Origin: Odiellus spinosus | Lineage: Eukaryota; Arthropoda; Arachnida; Opiliones; Phalangiidae | Assembly: GCA_963920705.1 (NCBI GenBank) | Contig: OY987237.1 | Coordinates: 5,238,601-5,302,600, forward strand | Length of the DNA: 64,000 nucleotides | Reading direction: 5' to 3' | Shown: positions 36,125 to 46,965 of the stretch, piece by piece | Layout of the letters: every line of letters begins with the position of its first letter | How positions within the stretch are numbered: the first letter of the stretch is position 1 | Program-made: the position numbers and the translations under genes | The notes under the pieces: generated by a model | Databases searched by the model: none | Told to the model about the DNA's origin: nothing | Seen by the model: only the letters and a program-made list of their open reading frames with translations

Positions 36125-38247
36125 TCAAAAGTTGATCAGAGGTGTGCTATAAAGTTTTAAATGGGTTTGACGACGACGCTGGGTTTTAGTCTCGCGTCCT
36201 AATCCATAGGTCAACATTTCGACGCATAAGGTCACAGAAGAGAGAACAATTCCGTATGACCAAGCGCTGAACACGAGGGAAAGCTCAGCGACGGTCATAT
36301 CCGAAACGTCATTCATTGGACTTTCACTTCCACTCGCCAATAAAGAATTAATAAAACGATTTTGATAGCGAAAGATTCTTTCAGATTGCGCCGTTTCCAC
36401 AAATCTGACAACCCTGTAAAAAGTTTGTTCAAATCTCTTAAATTCGATTGCAAACTAGGTTTATTTTACACGCTGATAGATTATGTAGGAGCAGAAACTA
36501 ATAGTAAACAATAATTTTCTTATGAGAGTTTGCTTATGCCATAACGGTTGTTGAAACCGAATCGGTATGAAACTGGTTCCCGAAGCAGTTTCGATTCGAG
36601 AAAAAACGGTTTCCCGTTCACACGACTCGAATGAAACGTTTTGAATCGATTCCAAGGCGTAGTATGAACGCGGCTAAAGTGAAGATTTTACCCCCGAAAT
36701 GATTTCAAAGCACTGATTAACTAGGAAAGTAGTTGTTTGTTCTTACTCTCTATTCGGTAATCTAGGCGTTTCATTCGAGCAAAGCTATCGATTTTTTTCT
36801 CTTGACTGATAACTTGTTTACTATTACTACTCGGGATTTTAAAAATAATCGTACTTACAGAACATCTATATTTTGCAATAATCGTCTGGGCATCCTTTTA
36901 TTGAAATCTAGATTCATAAGAGTCGAGTAGTAAACCCTGTTCCCCACAAAGAGCTTTCCTCCTTTTTCCTCAAGAAATTCTTGCAAAGGAATTGCTTGAC
37001 TTAGTATGTATTTTATATAAACAACATTATCCAATAAAGCGAATTTGATGGTTCCATTTTTGAAAAAATCAAATTGATCGACTGTGGGCCAGCCTTTTAC
37101 CCGAGTAATATTGACACCAACCTATAAAAAGTGAAGATAACAACTTGAGACGCGCGACTTGTAGAATATTTAAATCAAATTGACCACATGTCCGATCAAC
37201 ACCGCTCTCAATGAGTCTGGAAACACCGTTCATCGCGACTGAGACCTTATCAATAGAACCATGGGCAAATACCAAAGACGAACTCGCCGCCATGGAATTT
37301 TGCTGGAGCTTCGAGCCATATACTGGCAGGGATGATAAATTTCGACTGGTGAAACATAGTCTAAATTACAGTTTTCTGACCTACTGAGAGCGGCGTTCAA
37401 CGACCATACGTCCATTTCACGAGGTTTAAGACCGATACGTTACTAGCGCTGAAAGATTAATCCCCACTGCCCTCGTGATGGGCATGACACCCCGAATGTT
37501 CTTGAGATCTTCCACCGTGTTGATACGAACCGATTTCGAAACTGCCACGTTGCTTTTCAAGTTTCCAGAGTATGATTTCATTATGATAGACGTACCCAAT
37601 AACCAACCAGCCAATAAGAATTTGGCCGAAAGTCGTTTAGGAAATGTTTCCGAATCTTAATATTTCAAGTATTAAAGTTAATTTTAGGGTGTTTTTCGGA
37701 TGGAAGGATTTGATACTTAACCATTTTGCAGTAAAGATGACGTGTAGAACCAAATGTATTCGAAGAATACGTATTTTTTGTCGCGAGACTTGCGTACAAA
37801 CCGCTTAAAGAAAATGGATAAGATAGCCATGACTAGCAAGCAAAGTGTTGTTGCTATCCAAACTAATCCCTCGACGCCTCCCAAAGAAAATCTTTTCCCG
37901 CCCATGTTTTTGATCGGATATATCGCCGTAAAGAACCTGAATTCTTCCATTGAATATGGCGGACTTTGATGAACTTTGTAATTTATTTCTAATCGGTCTT
38001 TTTTAATAACGATGTCAACTATCTAGAATCAGAAATAACTTTATTAGTTTGAAAAATCAAACAAAGACTCTAGCTTGCTCTTATTTAACCGTGGCAAATT
38101 ATTTATATATTCTTATATTTCGAAAAGGTTATAATCACTAATTTTACACCTACCCTTTTTTCAAGAGTCGTATAAGCTGTCAGCTTCTCGAATTGGGAAA
38201 TGTTTTTGAGCATAGCCGATACTTTTTTATGAGGTACGAATTTGAGG
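36125..38247 (-). pseudogene. IR-A1: 5'-truncated ionotropic receptor (exons 3-7 only)
   Basis: Exons 38247-38154, 38022-37722, 37655-37444, 37121-36859 and 36404-36125 match exons 3-7 of IR-A2 in length (94, 301, 212, 263, 280 nt), splice sites and frame. The residues include the S1 end (SPPYSMEEF), M1 after FSLGGVEGLVW, M3 with SYSGNLKSN, a complete S2 exon and M4. Exons 1 and 2 (53 codons plus 2 nt in IR-A2, including the first S1 strands) are absent. Homology to IR-A2 stops at 38,303 inside intron 2, where the 3' flank of the neighbouring IR-B/C-type unit begins. I see no frame-breaking change in the remaining exons. It is therefore either a young pseudogene or a gene that has borrowed an upstream exon. 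The IR-C stop codon lies only 283 bp upstream of its first remaining exon. Intron 6 contains a small transposon-like insertion shared with IR-A2. Confidence 0.78.
36515..36680. mobile_element. Small transposon-like insert in IR-A1 intron 6
   Basis: A block with GGTTGTTGAAACCGAATCGG, GTTTCGATTCGAG and GTAGTATGAACGCGGC resembles the ends of small foldback elements. It is shared with IR-A2 (43,300-43,466), so it predates the duplication. Confidence 0.4.
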
Positions 38248-38530
38248 CTAAGAAACATCGAAACAACTTTATATAACCAATATTCCAAACACGGTTGATA
38301 TTTAACATTACATTAATTTTATGTTATTTAAGTATAGTTAGCGATGATTTAAACTAAAACGGTTTTATATTATATTTAATTTAAATTTAATCACTAATCA
38401 TCGGGGATGGCATACATTTAATCATTTTGATTTGCGTTTCTTCTGTTCTATTTGAATAAAGCCGTGTATACATGTATCAGAAGCTGTGAAATATGTCAGA
38501 TTATCTGCACAAATATTACATCATATTAAA

Positions 38531-41437
38531 TTATCTATAATAAAACAATCGATTTTGAGTGGTTGGTAGGATTCTAGCTCGTTTATAAACAATACTATGA
38601 ATGACCATTTCTACGATTAATAGGAACGAAGCGATGGCCATTCCACTTGACCATATGTTGAATATTATCGACAGCTCTCCAACCGTCATTGTTCTGGCAG
38701 GGTTTATCGCTGTTTCTCCCTCGTCCGAGGCCATAAATTGGCAAATAACCATATCTTCGAGTCTGTTATTTCGCACAAATTGAGACGTTTCCATGAACCT
38801 ATAAACCCTGTCATTGAATCCGTGTTAATAAAATTAATAACCTCGCGAATATCACTTCCAAAACGACTTACAAGTAGTCAACATTTTCCAAAACTCGGCG
38901 GGGTATCGCGGGTTTGTAAAAATAAAAGTAATATCTCTCCGAAAAATAAATTTCCTTGCCAATGTATATCTTTTTTCCCGTTTTTCGTAAGTAATTGAGC
39001 CTGTAGCTACTTATGCTCTCTTTAAATCGGGCGACGCCTCCCAAAAAGACGTAATTTGGTCCGTCATCCAGAATGTAGAGATTTCCACTATAAGGAATTT
39101 TCTTCAAAATAATTCCCTTTAGTTTAACCTTCAGAAAAAAAAAATTAAGAATTAGATAATTTAGAAAAAGTTGTATAAGTCACTATAAATATATATTTCG
39201 TTTTTAATTTAACTCCTTAATTATTGACGTAATTCGTAATATTTTGATGTCACTATTTAAACACGTTTAAGTTTAAAATAAGAAAATATTGTTAAGAATT
39301 AAAGGAGAATGCAACCTAACAAGTGATTTTTTTTTATCGATTCCTTATTGTTTAAATAGGCCTAATCCACCAGTAAAAAAATACCAAACAAATATTAAAT
39401 TAGAAATAAATTTTACTTACCCGGAAAATAGGCACCTGAATTTCTTCGCGTTTATAGGTCAGCGACCAATGAGTAAGGCCCGTCGTTAAGGCGAGTTCAC
39501 CGTGAGACTTCCAATGACATTTGATTGGTCGCTAACTCATCAATGCGAAGAAATTCAGGATATCCATGAATCGAGCTATGCCTATTTTCCGGGTAAGTAT
39601 AAAGTTTATTTCTAGTTTGTTAATTTTTTTATTGGTGGATTTGGTCTATTTAAATACAATCGATAAAAAATCACTCGTTATAAGGTTACCATCTTTCATA
39701 GTGAACTCTGTTAGCAAAATATAAATCCTCTTGACTAAGAATATTATAAATTTTAGATCGATTTAGAATTAGATTATTTGAAAGTCAACAGTTGATTCTG
39801 ATCGGGGGTTCTGGTATAGTGTTATGGTTGCTTTCTCACGGTCACTTTTGCGAAAGAATATTTTAAACGCGCTTAACCCTTCTGCTACACTGTTACAATC
39901 TTCTCAAATAAAGGAACACTCTTTTAATATGTCTTTGAAAATTACCTTTTCAGTTTTCAGTTTTCGTAAATAGTCGTCTATGAGGTATAAGGTTAGTCTA
40001 GTTCCTGGATAGTTTTCCAAGTCTTCCAACGAATTTATTCGTTGTGTTTTGGAAACAGCTAAATGGCTCTTCAAGTTTCCAGAGAAAGATTTAATTAAAA
40101 CTGTAGTCGCCAATATCCAAAAAGGCAACATAATTCTGAACGATAATCCTTTTGAGAACGCAGTGGCTTCTAAGAGAAATCGTATCATTTATATTTTATA
40201 TTTCATTGTGCTCTATATATAAAATCGCAAACTTTACGGTTTTCCAATAAGGTTGATATATAGAACCATAGATACTCGATAAAGACCCGTGTTTTTCCCC
40301 TAGCTTTGTGTTTGATACTCTTAAACATCATCGAGACGATGGACATTGATAGAATGCACATTATGGTTGTTTCCCAAACAAATTCGCCAAATCCTCCCAA
40401 AGAAAGTCGTACTTCGGTAGTATTATTTTGGTTCGATTCTGCTGCTATAACTGTCATCAGTTTTATTTCGTCAGCTGGAAATATCGGGCTGTAGTGTTCA
40501 GTGTCGTATCGAGGTTTTTTTAGCACTGTGGTCCATCCCGCAACTGTGTGAACGAACTAAAATAAGAAATAGCGACTTAATTATTTACCCACATTTATAG
40601 CGAATTCCACTGAATCTCGGGGAAAAGCTAACCTCTATGGCTAAACGTATTTGAAAAAGATAAACTTGCTCTCAGAGGGATTTCTCTTTCTCTAGAGCAC
40701 CTAGTGGAATTACTCACTCCAATGTCTAAACTCTTAAAGATTAAGGAAGGCATTGTGAGTCGCTTGGCGTGGTTCCCATATTGAACTTTCATCATACTCG
40801 CCGTTACTTCTTCAAGGCTAAAATAAATCATTTAAGTTTGAAGGCTTTTCTCTTATTTTTTAAGTTAAGAATTGAATTTTAAAAATGATTGATATTGCAT
40901 GATCTCATCTCATCTCAAACCGAACTTATTTATCTTCTGTCCTTGACATTTCACTGGCAAAATTCTTTTGGTTTTTTACGAAAACGCTCATTTCAGTTCC
41001 AAAATTATAAATATGAATTGTATAGATCTTTACTTCTAATAGACATCTTACGTAACGTTTGATAAATTGAGCAAAACAAATTGTGACAAACTGAGGAACT
41101 TTGATTTGAGAAACTTCCCCGATATGAAATCATCACGCGTATCGAAACCCGACCATCTAAACTAATGAAAAAAGACAATATAAGAATCAAATATAGCGCG
41201 TCATAATGAATTTAATTCAGAGTGAATTTTATTTGTAATTTTCGTCATATAATTGGAGGAAACAAAACTGGGCTGCTTTTTTATTTTAAAGTGGTACACC
41301 CACGGTAGTAATTAATGGAAGGCTAAAAACCTTCTAAATGAAATAATTATCTCTGAATTAAAGTAAAATTAACAATGGACCCTATACTCAGTTCATTTTC
41401 TTACAACGTATCGTAAAGTGAACTTTTTCGTATCCAT
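38531..41437 (-). CDS. IR-C: divergent ionotropic receptor, 7 exons, 436 aa
   Basis: Minus-strand exons: 41437-41405, 41161-41052, 40817-40718, 40556-40238, 40169-39946, 39128-38872, 38798-38531 (1311 nt, open). The protein starts MDTKKFTLRYV and continues FRWSGFDTRDDF. M1 follows LSLGGFGEFVW in exon 4, the pore segment is EYLWFYISTLLEN, M3 has SFSGNLKSHLAVS in exon 5, and M4 lies in exon 7 after TVGELSIIFN. A membrane cation-channel chemoreceptor role is inferred from the family. Intron 5 (39129-39945) carries an F1 foldback transposon and a fragment of a dispersed repeat. Intron 3 (161 bp) is larger than in the paralogues and contains a weak foldback. Exon 7 and the 3' end resemble IR-B almost exactly, while the middle exons share features with IR-1, such as FPADEIKL and SMMFK. 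The gene may be a mosaic. Confidence 0.85.
39299..39698. mobile_element. F1 foldback transposon in IR-C intron 5
   Basis: It starts at TTAA plus AGGAGAATGCAACCTAACA and has the standard F1 inner blocks (TTTTATCGATTCCTTAT, AGGCCTAATCCACCAGT). The right end is decayed (AAGGTTACCATCTTTCA). The corresponding intron of IR-B has no such insert. Confidence 0.8.
39786..39853 (+). repeat. Dispersed repeat J fragment
   Basis: AACAGTTGATTCTGATCG through TTCTCACGGTCACTTTTGCG aligns with part of the copy at 57.4 kb. It lies in IR-C intron 5. Confidence 0.45.
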
Positions 41438-41824
41438 GGCTTTTCTCGAAGATATAAACCGTGATAAGATTCAAGGAGGGTCGTTATTTCAGTTGTCAAT
41501 GCAATTATTTAACTCTACCTTAGTAGTTTATATAAGAGCTGAAAAAAATTCATTTAAGAATCTTCACTCAAAATTATTAAAATAATATATTCACAATATT
41601 TAAGCGATATTTTAGCGCTTAGTTTAAATTCCGAAGTTTGGTTAAGTTTGAATTTCAGCATAAAGTGTAAATTCGGAACAATCGTATTATTTGATTTTCT
41701 TTAATCCGTTGTCACATAGCGAGAGTATTTCTGTCAGAATATATTGGCAAATATGCAAGGTTCCTAAAAACACTCGTATATACGCGCATTTGGGAAATTA
41801 ATACTCTTGTTTGTTGGAGCTGTT

Positions 41825-42000
41825 GGACTTGTTGGGCTCATCTGATTGGCCCAATTTTATACTTCATTGAAATTCAAACTTAACTAAACTTTTGAAATTA
41901 ATTTAAACACCTTAAACATGTCCAATAATTGATTGAGTCATGGTGATCCCGAAAATAAATGAAATTGGAGTTTATTTTTAATTCCTATTCTCCCTTTTAA
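41825..42000. mobile_element. F1-type long-variant fragment (right arm)
   Basis: It matches the right part of the element at 21.7-22.3 kb (CATCTGATTGG, AAACTTAA, TTTGAAATTAATTTAAAC, TGTCCAATAAT) and ends CTATTCTCCCTTTTAA. It lies upstream of IR-C. Confidence 0.55.
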
Positions 42001-42137
42001 TAATAATGAATTTTTACCCCATTGTAATTTAATTGAGAATCAAGTAAATCATTACGGTAATTGGTGTAGAACTGGATCGAAAGCTTCGATGTACTTACTT
42101 TTCACTCCCAAATGATAGAGTTATTGTTCGTATGATT

Positions 42138-42428
42138 TCAATTGACCAATCTTTTTTGTGTGAAAATGTAGAATCTTCTGGATCGATTCGTGTCAAATGC
42201 AAATTTCATATTCCCGTGATAAAATACAGCTAGTAGACCGTGGGAAAACTCGCACATTGTTAAATCTTTCGTCACTAGTTTTAAATCAACTATAGGTAAT
42301 CCTTTATCAATACTAATCAGGTCATTCTTGAAAGTGCGGTAGCACCGAACATTTAAATTTTTAGACGTGAGAATATTTTTTCCATTCCCAAAATTCAGTC
42401 TGGATAATAATGGTGCCATGAAGGCCAC
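42138..42428 (-). other. Conserved open segment 5' of IR-C, possible N-terminal exon
   Basis: This is the counterpart of the segment upstream of IR-B: LLSRLNFGNGKNILTSKN, then DLISIDKGLPIVDLKLVTKD and GNMKFAFDTN. In this copy the frame continues upstream to MAFMAP, because the two units differ by about 110 bp at 42,415-42,520. The segment is about 700 bp upstream of the MDTKKFTLRY exon. The spacer holds a fragment of an F1-like transposon (41,825-42,000). A GTAAGTAC donor-like site occurs near 42,100, but a stop intervenes in the frame that is conserved. The status as an exon is unproven. Confidence 0.35.
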
Positions 42429-42901
42429 CGAAACTGCAGTCGAGTTTTAAATAATAAACTTTTTAAGGCTTGGGCACGAGAAAACTTTCGTCGTCTCTTA
42501 TTTTAAATTCTACATCCATATTTTGTTTTGAACAATTCGAATTTACATAAATCTACCCTTTTCAAGCTAAAAATATTCTTTTAATATTTAAATTAGCATA
42601 ATTATATGCGAAGTTTTCGAATTAACTACTGTTTTAATTTAAGGACAAGTATACTATGCAAAATTTTTTATAAGAGTTCAAGATTATCTTCTGACTTGCA
42701 ATTGGGGCTATTTTTAACATTTTAACAGATTGTATTTAACAGACCTCTATAGTTTTTGGTTTTGAGCCACAGAACCTTTTATCCGCTGTTTTAATAATTG
42801 TCTCTGACGATCTAGAAAGGTATACCTTCTATTCCACGTGAGTCTTAAGCCAACGAGAGACAACTATTATTATACACGCTATTCTTAAGAAGGTGCAAAA
42901 G

Positions 42902-45900
42902 TCAAAAGTGAATCAGTGGTGTGCTATAAAGTTTTAAATGGGTTTGACGACGACGCTGGGTTTTAGTCTCGCGTCCTAATCCATAGGTCAACATTTCGAC
43001 GCATAAGGTCACAGAAGAGAGAACAATTCCGTATGACCAAGCGCTGAACACGAGGGAAAGCTCAGCGACGGTCATATCCGAAACGTCATTCATTGGACTT
43101 TCACTTCCACTCGCCAATAAAGAATTAATAAAACGATTTTGATAGCGAAAGATTCTTTCAGATTGCGCCGTTTCCACAAATCTGACAACTCTGTAAAAAG
43201 TTTGTCCAAATCTCTTAAATTCGAGGGCGAATTAGGTTTATTTTACACGCTGATAGATTATGATAGGAGCAGAAACTAATAGTAAACAATAATTTTCTTA
43301 TGAGAGTTTTCTTATGCCATAACGGTTGTTGAAACCGAATCGGTATGAAACTGGTTCCCGAAGCAGTTTCGATTCGAGAAAAAACGGTTTCCCGTTCACA
43401 CGACTCGAATGAAACGTTTTGAAACGGTTTGAATCGATTCCAAGGCGTAGTATGAACGCGGCTAAAGTAAATATTTTACCCCCGAAATGCTTTCAACGCA
43501 GATTAACTAGGAAAGTAGTTGTTTGTTCTTCTATTCTGAAATCTAGGCGTTTCATTCGAGCAAAGCTATCGATCTTCTCTCTTGACTGATAACTTGTTTG
43601 CTATTTGTTTCTGGTAAGACTCGGGATTTTAAAAATAATCGTACTTACAGAACATCTATATTTTGCAATAATCGTCTGGGCATCCTTTTATTGAAATCTA
43701 GGTTCATAAGAGTCGAGTAGTAAACCCTGTTCCCCACAAAGAGCTTTCCTCCTTTTTCCCCAAGAAATTCTTGCAAAGGAATTGCTTGACTTAGTATGTA
43801 TTTTATATAAACAACATTATCCAATAAAGCGAATTTGATGGTTCCATTTTTGAAAAAATCAAATTGATCGACTGTGGGCCAGCCTTTTACCCGAGTAATA
43901 TTGACACCAACCTATAAAAAGTGAAGATAACAACTTGAGACGCGCGACTTGTAGAATATTTAAATCAAATTGACCACATGTCCGATAAACACCTCGCTCA
44001 GTAAGTTTGGAAGCACCATTCATCGCGACAGAGACCTTATCAATGGAACCATGGACAAATTATACTGTAGATAGACGAACCCAAGACCAAATCGTCCCCG
44101 GCATGGAATTTTGATGGAGAAATAAAATGATCGGCTATAATTTAGCTTTTCGTAGGATGGCATAGAGATTGCAGTATGTAAACGCAGGGAAGGAAATAGT
44201 AGTTCAGTGTAGGACAAACAAAAGGGCTTCAGAATTTTGGCGCCATCTCAGTGTGTCCCTCTACAGTATAATTGGTCCAAGATAGAACATTGCCAGCACC
44301 GTTGCCAAGCTGCTCGAGCTTCGAGCCATCTTCTTATAAGGGTGATAAATTTCGACAGTCTTAAATTATACTGAGAACGGTGTTCAACGATCATGCGTCC
44401 ATTTCACGAGGTTTAAGACCGATACGTTACTAGCGCTGTAAGATTAATCCCCACTGCCCTCGTGATGGGCATGACACCCCGAATGTTCTTGAGATCTTCC
44501 ACCGTGTTGATACGAACCGATTTCGTAACTGCCACGTTGCTTTTTAAGTTTCCGGAATATGATTTCATTATGATAGACGTACCCAATAACCAACCAGCCA
44601 ATAAGAATTTGGCCGAAAGTCGTTTAGGAAATGTTTCCGAATCTTAATATTTCAAGTATTAAAGTTAATTTTAGGGTGTTTTTCGGATGGAAGGATTTGA
44701 TACTTAACCATTTTGCAGTAAAGATGACGTGTAGAACCAAATGTATTCGAAGAATACGAATTTTTTGTCGCGAGACTTGCGTACGAACCGCTTAAAGAAA
44801 ATGGATAAGATAGCCATGACTAGCAAGCAAAGTGTTGTTGCTATCCAAACTAATCCCTCGACGCCTCCCAAAGAAAATCTTTTGCCGCCCATGTTTTTGA
44901 TCGGATATATCGCCGTAATGAACCTGAATTCTTCCATTGAATATGGCGGACTTTGATGAACTTTGTAATTTATTTCTAATCGGTCTTTTTTAATAACGAT
45001 GTCAACTATCTAGAATCAGAAATAACTTTATTAGTTTGAAAAATCAAACGAAGACTCTAGCTTGCTCTTATTTAACCGTGGCAAATTATTTATATATTCT
45101 TATATTTCGAAAAGGTTATAATCACTAATTTTACACCTACCCTTTTTTCAAGAGTCGTATAAGCTGTCAGCTTCTCGAATTGGGAAATGTTTTTGAGCAT
45201 AGCCGATACTTTTTTATGAGATACGAATTTGAGGCTAAGAAACATGGAAACAACTTTATAAAACCAATATTCCAAACACGGTTGATATTTAACACGGTTC
45301 ATTCAGACCATACGAAAATTGTACCTAATTCTTTCGACATGTTAGCTTTCGTATACTATTTAGACGTAAAAAACAGAGTCATAAACCTCTTAAATCTTGT
45401 TATTTCATCCACCAGATTTTGAGGGGTTATTTTGAAAGCAAAAATTTCTTTTTTTACGTCCTTTTCGATCGTCTTCATTGTGTCTGAATAAAGACATATA
45501 ACACGCGTATAACTTGTATACTGTATGTCTATAGTTTGAACAGTGAAACGAAAGGATTTAAGACGCGAATCGACAACGAACCGATCGACGATTATTGACA
45601 ATTTTGGTTTATTTTGAATTCGCCTTAAAGGGAGAATGCAAACTAATAACAAGTGATTTTTTTATCGATTCCTTATCGTTTAAATAGGCCTAATCAACCG
45701 ATAAAAACTTTACAAAACAAATATTAAACTAGAAATAAATTTAAAACTTACCTGAAAAATAGGCTTAGGGGATTCGTGGATATCCGGAATTGTTTCCGTG
45801 TAAGGTGTAGCGACCAATGAGCCAAGGCCCGTTGTTCACGCGATATCTTCACAAGACTTAAAATCGCGTTCGATTCGATCAAGGAGGATCAGAGAAGGAG

Positions 45901-46651
45901 AGGAAATGTGGGGACGGCGCGGTTCCTACTGCGTCGGCCTAAACTCCCACTCTGGGAGAACGGGGGTAGAGACGTTTCGTGGTAAAATGTTGTCGCGTGG
46001 GTAAAACGAATCCTTTATGAGACGCGCTAGCTAGCGACCACGTGACAACAGTTTACCTCGAGAATTTCCTATCCCCCCTTTCCACCCGAGTGGGAGGTTG
46101 GCTCTTCTCTCTCTAACTCAACGCAGCCCCACATTTACTCTCCTTCTCTGATCCTCCTTGATTCGATTGGTCGCTAGACCCAGGGAGGAGTAGACCTTGC
46201 TTACTAGACCTTATACGCGAGGAAATCAGGATCTCCATGAATCCCGCTAAGCCTATTTTCTGGGTAAGTTTTAAATTTATTTCTAGTTTAATATTTGTCT
46301 GTAAATTTTTTCACTAGTTGATAAGCCATATTTAAACAATAAGGAATGGTTGCATTCTCCCTTTGAGTCACATTTTTCTGGAAATATTCCCGAACAAAGT
46401 TTTTTTTTTGTGTTTATGGCTCTTACGTTATGTTAGCGAGACTTAATAGAATGAATTGAGCCACCGATGTCTCCATATTGGGCATCTGTCTTCCTTCCGT
46501 AAAATTGCGTAGAAATTCTGGGGTTGCCCGATTAGATGGAATCTGTTGTCAGATAAGGAGTTATTTTTTTCTTTATCATTTGTCATGACAGTGATAATGT
46601 ACTTACGGTGAATTTGATATCATAGTTTGACAAGTTTGTATCTGAAGCCAT
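42902..46651 (-). CDS. IR-A2: divergent ionotropic receptor, 7 exons, 436 aa
   Basis: Minus-strand exons: 46651-46607, 46542-46427, 45234-45141, 45009-44709, 44642-44431, 43911-43649, 43181-42902 (1311 nt, open). The start ATG has a favourable AACCATGG context, and an in-frame TAA lies two codons upstream with no acceptor between, so it is probably the true start. Exon 1 is MASDTNLSNYDIKFT. Exon 2 ends LLSLANIT, aligning with LLNLSNVT of the other receptors. M1 is about 137-157, the pore segment WFYTSSLLQN, M3 about 197-218 with SYSGNLKSN, S2 to about 383, M4 about 384-406. The protein is clearly paralogous to IR-1, B and C but forms its own branch. Intron 2 (45235-46426) holds an F1 transposon that itself contains an F2 transposon. 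Expected role: IR-family cation-channel chemoreceptor subunit; ligand unknown. No signal peptide is visible. Confidence 0.86.
43300..43466. mobile_element. Small transposon-like insert in IR-A2 intron 6
   Basis: Copy of the insert at 36,515-36,680, carried along by the tandem duplication. Confidence 0.4.
45625..46366. mobile_element. F1 transposon in IR-A2 intron 2, interrupted by F2
   Basis: The left end is TTAA plus AGGGAGAATGCAAACTAA; the right end is GCATTCTCCCTTTGA. It has the usual F1 inner blocks. The F2 element at 45879-46161 sits in its centre; without it the F1 element would be about 454 bp, matching other copies. Confidence 0.85.
45879..46161. mobile_element. F2 transposon, copy 2, nested in F1
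   Basis: The ends TCAAGGAGGATCAGAGAAGG and their inverse are flanked by TTCGA on both sides (45874-45878, 46162-46166). It is inverted relative to copy 1 at 16 kb and clearly homologous over its whole length. Non-coding. Confidence 0.88.
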
Positions 46652-46965
46652 GGTTTAAATGTACTCCACTCTTTACAATAGCCTGATGTGATCGCGAAAT
46701 CTTTGAAACTCTACAAGATTGTGCGTGATAAATTATTATGGGTGGTATATAAAACGCTTTATTAAGCAAATATGTGACCCTTTGAATCGTGTCGAAACTT
46801 TGATAAAGATTAAGAATAAGTTTCAGAACTCAGAACCGTGAAATAGAAAAGCTCTCACGCGCTGAGATACTTAAATTTCTCGAATAAATTATAACTACAA
46901 TGTAAAGTCTATTAAAGGGACTGTCAACCTTCTGGCGTATCCGGCATGTACATTCCTTAGTTACA

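Larger units (their letters stand above)
31955..38303. repeat. Tandem duplication unit 1 (IR-B plus IR-A1)
   Basis: This block is the first of two tandem copies. It begins with AACATTACATTAATTTTATG downstream of IR-B and ends inside intron 2 of the A-type gene. Identity to unit 2 is very high at both ends (last exon of IR-B and its flank; the upstream IR-B segment through IR-A1) and low in the middle of IR-B. The direct joint with unit 2 shows a shared AACA. Confidence 0.8.
38304..45290. repeat. Tandem duplication unit 2 (IR-C plus 3' part of IR-A2)
   Basis: This is the second copy of the block. Its right edge lies at 45,290-45,294 (GATATTTAACA then CGGTTC), whereas at the end of unit 1 GATATTTAACA runs straight into the start of unit 2. 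It is about 640 bp longer than unit 1, largely from an F1 transposon in IR-C intron 5, extra sequence at 42,415-42,520 and about 200 bp extra in intron 5 of the A-type gene. Confidence 0.8.

Noticed and set aside
37069-37415. Two overlapping frames in IR-A1 intron 5
   Set aside because: Intronic; the equivalent IR-A2 intron has a different length and different frames.
45356-45652. 98-codon frame in IR-A2 intron 2 as an exon
   Set aside because: It begins inside the F1 transposon, has no matching donor and acceptor, and the exon 2 to exon 3 splice is exact without it.
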